Positions 1 to 5,387 of a DNA stretch of 7,381 bases are shown in pieces. Below the pieces are notes generated by a model. It saw only the letters and a list, made by a program, of their open reading frames with translations. It was not told the origin of the DNA and made no database searches. The position numbers were made by a program, and so were the translations under genes. Where the stretch lies: positions 1-7,381 of the forward strand of contig DASVES010000497.1 of the NCBI GenBank assembly GCA_036380435.1, read 5' to 3'. This DNA is from DASQDT01 sp036380435 (lineage in GTDB: Bacteria > Acidobacteriota > Blastocatellia > Pyrinomonadales > Pyrinomonadaceae). Positions within the stretch are counted from its first letter, which is position 1; each line of letters opens with the position of its first letter.

Positions 1-666
1 CTCGAATCCATCCTGCGCCTGTCGCCGTTCGTCGTCTCGGTCGCCATCGTCGTCCTCTTCCAGAACGAGATACGGCAGGCGCTCGTCCAGTTCGGCAACC
101 GCTTCCGCATGCCCTTCCTCATCCGCCACAAGGGTCAGTTCGGCGAGGGCGTCTACGACGAGATAGTGCTGGCGGCGACGACGCTCGCCTCGACGAAGAC
201 GGGCGCGCTCATCGTCATCGAGCGCGGCGTCGGGTTGAAGAACGTCACCGATGGCGGCCTCAAGATGGACGCCGAACTCAGTTACGATCTGCTCGTCACG
301 ATCTTCAATCCGGCCACGCCCCTGCACGACGGCGCGGTCGTCATCCGCCGTCACCGCGTCGCGGCGGCAGCCTGTTTTTTGCCGCTCACTTTGAACCCGC
401 GTCTCTCGAAAGACCTCGGCACGCGCCACCGCGCCGCCATCGGCATCACCGAAGACACCGACGCCGTGGCCGTCGTCGTCTCCGAGGAGACGGGCCTCAT
501 CTCGTTCGTACAGGCCGGACAGATCAAGCGCGCCCTCGACGCCACGCGCCTGCGCGCACACATCTTCAGCGCCCTCGAATCCCCCGCACGCCGCGGCGGC
601 GGCCGGGGACAGCCCGACGCCGAGACCGACCTGGAGGTCAGGGGCCGGAGGTCGGAAGTGAGTTAA
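1..666 (+). CDS. cdaA: Diadenylate cyclase CdaA, 5' end missing
   Basis: The protein makes cyclic di-AMP from two ATP at the inner membrane. Reading frame 1 is open from the first base, so the start lies outside the window and 221 residues are visible. The first ~20 residues are the end of the last N-terminal membrane helix (SPFVVSVAIVVLFQNEIRQA). The DisA_N/DAC catalytic domain follows. TGALIVIER lies on its N-terminal side, the nucleotide-binding DGA motif is at 328-336 and the RHR motif, within TRHRAAIGI, is at 424-432. Both signature motifs are intact, so activity is expected. Past the domain there is a basic, Gly/Arg-rich tail of about 28 residues, and its last 11 residues are encoded by a seven-base repeat tract. 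The gene is followed by ybbR and glmM, the usual partners. In B. subtilis and Lactococcus, CdaR and GlmM bind CdaA and tune its activity; applying this here is inference. Confidence 0.95.
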   Translation, partial: LESILRLSPFVVSVAIVVLFQNEIRQALVQFGNRFRMPFLIRHKGQFGEGVYDEIVLAATTLASTKTGALIVIERGVGLKNVTDGGLKMDAELSYDLLVTIFNPATPLHDGAVVIRRHRVAAAACFLPLTLNPRLSKDLGTRHRAAIGITEDTDAVAVVVSEETGLISFVQAGQIKRALDATRLRAHIFSALESPARRGGGRGQPDAETDLEVRGRRSEVS

Positions 667-667
667 G
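633..667 (+). repeat. Unpaired heptad tract at the cdaA 3' end
   Basis: Five consecutive seven-base blocks read GGAGGTC, AGGGGCC, GGAGGTC, GGAAGTG and AGTTAAG. The first and third are identical and the others share the purine-rich pattern. The tract encodes the last residues of CdaA (EVRGRRSEVS) and contains its stop codon. It runs directly into the AGCTnnn heptad array that starts at 670. I see no complementary tract nearby. Two identical units out of five is modest evidence, and the call rests mainly on the adjoining clear arrays. Confidence 0.45.
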
Positions 668-859
668 AGAGCTGTTAGCTATCAGCTGTTAGCTTTTAGC
701 TCTCAAGCTTGTCAGTGGTCAGTGGTCAGTTGTCCGTTGTTTGCTTCTGTCCACTCTACGTCTGCGACAAACGATTCAATATCGGGAATGAAAACCACTG
801 ACCACTGATCACTGACCAGGAACAAAGAACAGCTCTTAGCTAACAGCTAATAGCTAACC
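668..859. repeat. Nested double heptad inverted repeat between cdaA and ybbR
   Basis: This fills the 200-base gap between the two genes. The outer left arm has five AGCTnnn heptads at 670-704 and the outer right arm has four at 831-858. Positions 674-704 match the reverse complement of 828-858 at 25 of 31 bases. Inside is a second array with another heptad: GTCAGTG, GTCAGTG, GTCAGTT and GTCCGTT at 711-738, facing CCACTGA, CCACTGA and TCACTGA at 795-815. Positions 711-732 match the reverse complement of 795-816 at 20 of 22 bases. The central loop, about 733-794, has no recognisable content. As RNA this gives a long two-tier stem within the cdaA-ybbR message; as DNA it could form a cruciform. 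It resembles in style the short tandemly repeated heptamers (STRR) of cyanobacteria. Its role is unknown; plausible ones are RNA stabilisation or processing, attenuation, or a passive selfish repeat. Confidence 0.85.
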
Positions 860-866
860 GCTTCAC

Positions 867-1832
867 ATGGCCTTTCGTAACGCAGAGATGAGTGCGGACG
901 ACGCCGGGCGCGTGGTGCGTCGCTGGCTGCGCGAGTTCCTGCTCGAAGACTGGGGTCTGAAACTGCTCGCGTTCGTCATCACGCTCATCCTCTGGTTCGC
1001 CGTAACGGGGCAGCGCGCGCCCGAGTCGCGGCAGTTGCGCGACATCGCGCTCGAATACCAGCTCCCGGCTGAACTGGAGATTAGCAACGAGCCGCTCGAC
1101 AAGGTGGACATCACGCTCGAAGGCAGCAAGGACAAGCTCGACGAAATCAACGCCCGTGATCTCGTCGCCCGTATCGACATCGGCCAGCTCCGCCCCGGCG
1201 AGCGCATCCTGCGCTTGACGCGGGAAAATGTCTCGATGAATCTGCCCGAGGGCGTCCGCGTCATCCGCATTGAGCCGCCGAGCGCGGCGCTCAAGTTGGA
1301 GCGCAGCGTCGAGCGCGAGCTGGAAGTCGAGGCGCGGCTCGAAGGCCAGCCGGCCGAAGGCTACGAGGTGCGCGGCGTCCAGATCACGCCGGCGCGCGTT
1401 AAGGTGCGCGGCCCCGAGAGCCGCGTCGGCGCGCTCGATAAGGCGTTCACCGAGACCATCCCGCTCGACGGTCAGCGCGAGACCCTGAACGCGCCGCAGG
1501 TCGCCGTCGATGTCTCCGACCGCAGCGTGGTCGCGCTCGACGCCGCGGTGGCCGTGCGTGTCGAGATCGTCGAGACGCAGGCCGAGCGGCGCATCGCGGG
1601 CGTCGCCGTGCGCGCCGCAACGGCCGGCGCGGAGGTCAGGCCGCAGACCGCGACGGTCGTCATCACGGGGCCGCGCTCGGTCGTCGAGCGGCTGCGCCCC
1701 GAAGACCTCACCGTCGTCGTGGAGCAAGCGCCGGACGGCTCGCTCCGGCCCCGGCTTGCGCCCGCGCCCGGACTCGAAGGGCGCCTCACTTTGGTCAGCG
1801 TGACGCCTGCTGATTTCACCATCCAGAAATGA
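867..1832 (+). CDS. ybbR: YbbR-domain protein CdaR, CdaA partner
   Basis: The 321-residue protein is membrane anchored with an extracytoplasmic or periplasmic body. Residues 1-30 are a basic, amphipathic cytoplasmic segment, residues ~31-48 form one transmembrane helix (LKLLAFVITLILWFAVTG), and the rest holds three YbbR-type repeats at roughly 55-138, 140-227 and 229-321. B. subtilis CdaR has four repeats, so this is a shorter version. The protein binds CdaA in the membrane and modulates c-di-AMP production in Firmicutes; here that role is inferred from order and domain content. An in-frame TAA at 855-857 limits the N-terminus. ATG 867 is chosen, although no clear Shine-Dalgarno sequence precedes it because the heptad repeat ends only eight bases upstream. 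ATG 888 (residue 8) is an alternative. The gene starts 200 bases after cdaA and ends 90 bases before glmM, very probably in the same transcript. Confidence 0.92.
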   Translation: MAFRNAEMSADDAGRVVRRWLREFLLEDWGLKLLAFVITLILWFAVTGQRAPESRQLRDIALEYQLPAELEISNEPLDKVDITLEGSKDKLDEINARDLVARIDIGQLRPGERILRLTRENVSMNLPEGVRVIRIEPPSAALKLERSVERELEVEARLEGQPAEGYEVRGVQITPARVKVRGPESRVGALDKAFTETIPLDGQRETLNAPQVAVDVSDRSVVALDAAVAVRVEIVETQAERRIAGVAVRAATAGAEVRPQTATVVITGPRSVVERLRPEDLTVVVEQAPDGSLRPRLAPAPGLEGRLTLVSVTPADFTIQK

Positions 1833-1834
1833 CG

Positions 1835-1919
1835 TTCAAGTTCCGACTTTAAAGTTCAATGGCTAAGGATGTCACCCGCCCTCGAACTTTGAACTCGGAA
1901 CTTTGAAATTTTGAACTTA
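1835..1919. repeat. GAACTTT-heptad inverted repeat between ybbR and glmM
   Basis: The right side has heptads GAACTTT (1884), GAACTCG (1891), GAACTTT (1898), GAAATTT (1905) and, after a one-base shift, GAACTTA (1913). The left side at 1835-1857 is their reverse complement: it pairs with 1884-1907 at 21 of 23 bases with one bulged base, leaving a loop of 26 bases. The array begins two bases after the ybbR stop and its last unit ends three bases before the glmM start codon. It therefore occupies the place of the ribosome binding site. It has the same geometry as the other intergenic arrays in the window but a different heptad. Confidence 0.8.
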
Positions 1920-1922
1920 AAG

Positions 1923-3398
1923 ATGAAGAAACTTTTCGGTACGGACGGGATGCGCGGCGAGGCCGGCAAGTTCCCGCTCGACGCGGAGACCATGACCGCC
2001 GCCGGGCGCTCGCTCGCCCGGCGCCTTGCGTCGGCGTCGCCGGGACGCGCGCCGCGCATCGTCACGGGGCGCGACACGCGCGAGTCGGGCGCATGGATCG
2101 AAGATGCTTTCGCGCGCGGCGCACGCGCTGGCGGAGCCGGGTGCGAGTCGGCCGGCGTCGTCACCACGCCGGGGGTCGCCTACCTCGCGCGCACTCTCCC
2201 GGCGGATGCCGGCGTCGTCGTCAGCGCCTCGCACAATCCGTATCAGGACAACGGCATCAAGATTTTCTCCCCCACCGGCCGCAAGCTCGACGACGCCACC
2301 GAGCGCCTCATCGAGGCCGACATCCACGCCGCCCGCGCCGGCAGCGGGCCGCCGAGTGACGAAGCCTCGGCGCTCGCGCAGGACGAGACGACATCGACAT
2401 CTTCATCAGCAACCTCTTTATCAAACACCCCCCGCGACGATAAGGACGGCGCGGACATCGAGGCGAACGACGCGCACGCGGCCCGACTGCGTCGGCGCTA
2501 CCTGAACTTCCTCGTCGAAGAGGTCGCCGCCGGGCTGCGGCTCGACGGCCTGAAGATCGTCATCGACTGCGCCAACGGCGCCGCGTCCCGACTCGCACCC
2601 GAACTCTTCCGCCGCCTCGGCGCGCAGGTCGTCGCCTTTGGCGACGCGCCCGACGGACGCAACATCAACCGCGACTGTGGCTCGCTCCACCTCGAAGGTC
2701 TCTGCCTAAAGGTCGTCGAAGAAAGCGCCTCGTTCGGCGCGGCCTTCGACGGCGACGCCGACCGCGCCCTCTTCGCCGACGCGCGCGGCCGGGTTGTGGA
2801 CGGCGACGCGACGCTCTGGGTGTTGGCCAACCGGATGTCGGAGCGCGGCGAGCTTGCGGGTGGGCGCGTCGTCGCCACCGTGATGAGCAACATCGGGCTG
2901 GAGATCGCGCTCCGCGCTCGCTCTCTGGAATTGCTACGCACCGACGTGGGCGACAAGTACGTGCTCGAAGAGCTGCTCCGCACGGGCGCGGCGCTCGGCG
3001 GCGAGCAATCCGGCCACGTCATCTTCCCCTCGGTGAGCCTCGCGGGCGACGGCATGATTACGACCGTCCACATGCTCCGCGCACTGCGCGAGACCGGCCG
3101 CGAGCTGCATGAGCTGACCGAGGGGTTCGTGCAATACCCGCAGGTGCTCGTCAACGTGCGCGTGCGTGAAAAGCTGCCGTTTCAAGAGGTCGCGGAGATC
3201 GCCAGCGCCGCCCGCGGGGTGGAGAAAGAGCTAGGCGCGGGAGGGCGGCTTCTGTTGCGCTACTCAGGCACGGAGCCGCTGGCGCGCGTGATGATCGAGG
3301 GTGAGAGTCAGGCGGATATCGAGCGCCTCGCAGGGGGTCTCGCGGCCGTCATCGGTCGGAGCCTGGGGGGCAACGAGGCGAGCGGTGAGGGGCGGTAA
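1923..3398 (+). CDS. glmM: Phosphoglucosamine mutase GlmM
   Basis: This cytoplasmic enzyme converts glucosamine-6-phosphate to glucosamine-1-phosphate on the route to UDP-GlcNAc for peptidoglycan and lipopolysaccharide. The 491-residue product shows the whole alpha-D-phosphohexomutase layout: N-terminal KKLFGTDGMRGEAG, the active-site SASHNP at 101-106 with the phosphoserine expected at S103, the magnesium loop DGDADR at 276-281, the sugar-specificity region GGEQSGH at 359-365, and the phosphate-binding RYSGTEPLARVM at 446-457. It is about 45 residues longer than the E. coli enzyme (445). The excess is mostly a Ser/Thr/Asp-rich insert at about residues 141-185, between domains 1 and 2. ATG 1923 is preferred over the in-frame TTG at 1911 because it places the conserved FGTDG block at the usual distance. 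No good Shine-Dalgarno sequence is visible. GlmM also binds and inhibits CdaA in several Firmicutes. Confidence 0.97.
   Translation: MKKLFGTDGMRGEAGKFPLDAETMTAAGRSLARRLASASPGRAPRIVTGRDTRESGAWIEDAFARGARAGGAGCESAGVVTTPGVAYLARTLPADAGVVVSASHNPYQDNGIKIFSPTGRKLDDATERLIEADIHAARAGSGPPSDEASALAQDETTSTSSSATSLSNTPRDDKDGADIEANDAHAARLRRRYLNFLVEEVAAGLRLDGLKIVIDCANGAASRLAPELFRRLGAQVVAFGDAPDGRNINRDCGSLHLEGLCLKVVEESASFGAAFDGDADRALFADARGRVVDGDATLWVLANRMSERGELAGGRVVATVMSNIGLEIALRARSLELLRTDVGDKYVLEELLRTGAALGGEQSGHVIFPSVSLAGDGMITTVHMLRALRETGRELHELTEGFVQYPQVLVNVRVREKLPFQEVAEIASAARGVEKELGAGGRLLLRYSGTEPLARVMIEGESQADIERLAGGLAAVIGRSLGGNEASGEGR
2343..2477 (+). other. Low-complexity insert in glmM with atypical codons
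   Basis: These codons (residues ~141-185) encode a stretch with no counterpart in typical GlmM proteins. Its core, at 2388-2432, is a Ser/Thr run (TTSTSSSATSLSNTP). This core uses TCA, TCT, ACA and TTA codons, unlike the GC-ending codons of the rest of the gene. The insert sits on the surface linker between domains 1 and 2 and keeps the frame, so the enzyme is probably active with a disordered loop. Confidence 0.7.
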
Positions 3399-3507
3399 TT
3401 TTTACGCAGCCGTCGATGTAACTCTTACACTTCACCTTCGGCCGCGTGCAAAACCTTTGCGAGTCGGGTGGCGCGGGTTCTGTCGATTATGGCGCGAAAT
3501 CCTGCAC

Positions 3508-3564
3508 TCTGAGTGATAAATCAGAAATAACTACTTGCGCGGCACGAACGTTGCGATGTATATT
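3508..3564 (+). promoter_or_regulatory. Candidate promoter for the small RNA
   Basis: A -10 like element TATATT at 3559-3564 (five of six consensus bases) lies 18 bases after TTGCGC at 3535-3540, which matches only the TTG half of the -35 consensus. The -35 box is preceded by an AT-rich stretch (3511-3533) that could be an UP element, conspicuous in this GC-rich genome. Also upstream is the small palindrome CACTCTGAGTG at 3505-3515. The predicted start is near 3571, just before the first hairpin of the candidate RNA. This is a sequence-pattern prediction only. Confidence 0.45.
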
Positions 3565-3570
3565 GTGGGG

Positions 3571-3683
3571 CAAGAGAGACGGTTGGTGAATCCTCCGTCT
3601 CAGTGGTTGCTGGGGTGAGGACAGTGACCACAAATTGGAATGGGCACGGCATTCCCCAAGTTTGCCGTGCCCGTTCTTTATTT
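3571..3683 (+). ncRNA. Candidate small structured RNA, family unknown
   Basis: Between a promoter-like element and an intrinsic terminator is a stretch of about 113 nt without a credible reading frame. It can fold into three consecutive hairpins. The first pairs GAGACGG 3576-3582 with CCGTCTC 3595-3601, a perfect 7 bp stem with a 12-base loop. The second pairs GTGGTT 3603-3608 with GACCAC 3626-3631, 6 bp including one G-T wobble. The third is the terminator stem 3637-3677. The first loop and its 3' side contain CCTCC (3592-3596), complementary to a Shine-Dalgarno core, which suggests base-pairing regulation (inference). I do not recognise 6S RNA, SRP RNA, tmRNA, RNase P or a known riboswitch in it. 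An alternative is an attenuated leader of the gene at 3842, but that gene appears to have its own promoter after the terminator. Confidence 0.5.
3637..3683 (+). terminator. Strong intrinsic terminator
   Basis: GGGCACGGCA at 3642-3651 is perfectly complementary to 3663-3672, with an 11-base loop. The stem extends outward through 3637-3641 and 3673-3677 with A-T, G-C and wobble pairs, about 15 bp in all. It is followed by TTATTT (3678-3683). This is the best rho-independent terminator in the window. It would end the candidate small RNA and any read-through from glmM. Confidence 0.8.
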
Positions 3684-3752
3684 GCCCTGGACACACCCGC
3701 CACCGAACCGCTTCCGCGCTACGCCCGAACGCTCAAGTCCGACCCTCCGGCA

Positions 3753-3761
3753 TGCTACAAT
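3753..3761 (+). promoter_or_regulatory. Extended -10 promoter for the gene at 3842
   Basis: TGCTACAAT has the TGn extension and a -10 box with five of six consensus bases. No good -35 is seen 17-18 bases upstream, which is common for extended -10 promoters. A start near 3768 gives an untranslated leader of about 74 bases. The promoter lies after the terminator, so the downstream gene is probably an independent unit from glmM and the small RNA. Confidence 0.5.
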
Positions 3762-3841
3762 CCGCCCGTCCTCTCGGTTCAAACACATCGACAGTTTTCC
3801 GTCCGACCCGGCCGCGACGGGCCGCGCGCTTTCGTTCAAGT

Positions 3842-5359
3842 ATGGACCTGGGCAGCTATCGCAGTGAGTACGCCGCCTACTGCTCCGCGCTCCAGCGCGA
3901 GCGCCACGAGCATCACGCCGGGCGCGCGCCGGAGCCGCATCTCGCACCCTTGAGGGATCGTTACGCAGACCTCTGGACGCGCGAGACCATCGACGAACTG
4001 CGCCGCAAGCTCGACGACACGCCGGCCCACTTCGAGACCGAGCGCGCGGGACTGCGCGCACTCGTCCACGCGGCCTGCCTGAACCACGCCGAGGCGAGCG
4101 CCGATGAGGTCGCGGCCGAACTGGCCCGCTGTGAGGCCGCGGCGTGCGTCGAGTGGGGCGGCGAAAAGATAGGCGCTGCCGAGACGGTAGAACTTATCGC
4201 GCGCGAGGCCGACGCGACGCGCCGACGCGAACTGGCCGCACGCTGGTTCGACGCCCTGCGCCCCTGCGATGACCTCCGCGCCGCGCGCCTCTACGCGCTG
4301 GCTGAGTGCGTTCGCGCACTCGGCTTTGACGGCCCGCGCTCGCTTTACGAAGACGCGTCCGGTGTGAGCCTGCACGGACTCGCCTCCGCAGCCGACTCCT
4401 TCCTTGAGCGCACAGCGCCGACCTACATGTCGCACCTCGCACGCAGCACGGCGCGCGAGAATGCGTTCGCCGCTGTCGGCTCCCTATCACACGCCGACGA
4501 GTTATTCTTCGGGCGCGCGAAGCGTTTGGACGCGCTGCTCACGCCGCGCGGCGAGCGCGCCGCCTACGCCGAGTTGATGGCCGGGCTGGGCGTGCGCGTG
4601 GAGCAGCAGAAGAACCTCATCGTCGAAGATGGAGAGCGGGGCGCGAGCACGGCGTGCTTCGGCGTCCGGCCGCCGGACGAAGTTTATCTCGTCGCCGCGG
4701 GCGACGCTCACGCCGCGTGGAAATCTTACTCGGACTTTTTCTTCGAGGCGGGCCGCGCGCAGCACTTCGCGTGGTCTTCGCCGGAGACGGCGGCGCGTCG
4801 CCCCGAGTTCATCCACGCCGCGGACGCCGCCGCGCGCACCGCCGCCGGCTTTCTCTTCAAGAGTTTGTTTTACGACGCCACGTGGGGCGTCGAGTGCCTG
4901 CGCCTGCGCCCCGTCGAGGCTCGCGAACTCGCGCGCTCGGCCGCTCTGCTGGAGCTGCTGGACACGCGGCGCGACTGCGCGGCGCTTCGCTACGCGCTCG
5001 CGGTGGACGAGGCGGGCGGCGTGCTGTCCGAACAGCTTGCGGAGGCTTACTTGAGTCTCTACGGCGAGGCCACGGGGTTCGCGCGCGACCCCGCGACGCG
5101 TCTGCTCGACACCGCGGGCGCGCTCGACGCGGCGGGCCGCCTGCGCGCCCGTCTCCTCGCCGCCTCCCTGCGCGAGCACCTGCGCTCGCGTTACGGTCAC
5201 CGCTGGTACGCCTCGCGCGCGGCGGGCGGCGAGCTGACCGACATCTGGAATACGGCCCTGCTCCACCCCGCCGAACAACTAGCGCGGCTCGCGTGGGGCG
5301 GCACGCTCGAATTCGATCTCCTGACGGAAGAATTGAAGGCGACTATGGAAGGCGACTGA
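3842..5359 (+). CDS. M3-like oligopeptidase-fold protein lacking the zinc motif
   Basis: The 505-residue, mostly helical, probably cytoplasmic protein follows the layout I associate with M3 (thimet oligopeptidase-like) metallopeptidases. It has an N-terminal helical part; a segment RPPDEVYLVAAGDAH (276-290) like the strand leading to the active site; SDFFFEAGRAQHFAW (297-311), where such enzymes have an F-HEAGHALHF pattern; and a C-terminal domain with LREHLRSRYGHRWY (443-456). At the catalytic motif both histidines are replaced (F301 and R305; E302 is kept). The downstream TEG-type glutamate ligand is also absent: residues 328-340 (DAAARTAAGFLFK) contain no Glu. It is therefore probably catalytically dead and may bind peptides or a partner. 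The start at 3842 is the only ATG, GTG or TTG in frame after the predicted transcription start; a frame extending back to 3635 runs through the promoter and terminator. No obvious Shine-Dalgarno sequence is present. aroB follows 28 bases later. The exact family assignment is from memory of the pattern. Confidence 0.7.
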   Translation: MDLGSYRSEYAAYCSALQRERHEHHAGRAPEPHLAPLRDRYADLWTRETIDELRRKLDDTPAHFETERAGLRALVHAACLNHAEASADEVAAELARCEAAACVEWGGEKIGAAETVELIAREADATRRRELAARWFDALRPCDDLRAARLYALAECVRALGFDGPRSLYEDASGVSLHGLASAADSFLERTAPTYMSHLARSTARENAFAAVGSLSHADELFFGRAKRLDALLTPRGERAAYAELMAGLGVRVEQQKNLIVEDGERGASTACFGVRPPDEVYLVAAGDAHAAWKSYSDFFFEAGRAQHFAWSSPETAARRPEFIHAADAAARTAAGFLFKSLFYDATWGVECLRLRPVEARELARSAALLELLDTRRDCAALRYALAVDEAGGVLSEQLAEAYLSLYGEATGFARDPATRLLDTAGALDAAGRLRARLLAASLREHLRSRYGHRWYASRAAGGELTDIWNTALLHPAEQLARLAWGGTLEFDLLTEELKATMEGD

Positions 5360-5383
5360 GAGGCGGAATACGACTGAGAAGGG
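5348..5383 (+). repeat. Imperfect 18-bp tandem duplication over a stop codon
   Basis: 5348-5365 and 5366-5383 match at 14 of 18 positions and share the core CGACTGAGA. Because 18 is a multiple of three, the stop TGA of the preceding gene (5357-5359) is repeated in frame at 5375-5377. The second unit also supplies the AAGGGG that serves as the aroB ribosome binding site. Confidence 0.6.
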
Positions 5384-5387
5384 GAAG

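Noticed and set aside
733..794. Promoter for ybbR in the loop of the nested repeat
   Set aside because: AT-richer, but I found no acceptable pair of -35 and -10 elements at normal spacing.
668..859. CRISPR array or attachment site
   Set aside because: The repeat unit is 7 bases without unique spacers, and there are no cas, integrase or transposase genes in the window.
840..1727. Long (-) strand open frame of 295 codons opposite ybbR
   Set aside because: It is a shadow of GC-rich codon use. The (+) frame has a clear membrane helix and YbbR repeats, while the (-) frame is Arg/Asp/Ala-rich with no motif and begins inside the heptad repeat.
1911..1922. TTG at 1911 as the glmM start
   Set aside because: It lies inside the heptad repeat and would add only MNLK. 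ATG 1923 gives the normal distance to FGTDGMRG.
3404..3447. Possible glmM terminator stem (ACGCAGCCG with CGGCCGCGT)
   Set aside because: It has a 26-base loop, one mismatch and no T-run after it, so it is too weak to call.
3487..3696. (-) strand open frames of 60-69 codons in the 3399-3841 gap
   Set aside because: No ribosome binding site, no recognisable protein, and they overlap the structured RNA and terminator.
3635..3841. N-terminal extension of the M3-like gene back to ATG 3635
   Set aside because: The extension runs through the terminator stem and the extended -10 element and encodes a Pro/Arg-rich stretch without family resemblance.
4502..5278. Long (-) strand open frame of 258 codons opposite the M3-like gene
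   Set aside because: Its composition is dominated by Arg, Ala, Gly and Glu, it shows no recognisable motif, and the (+) frame matches a known fold pattern throughout.
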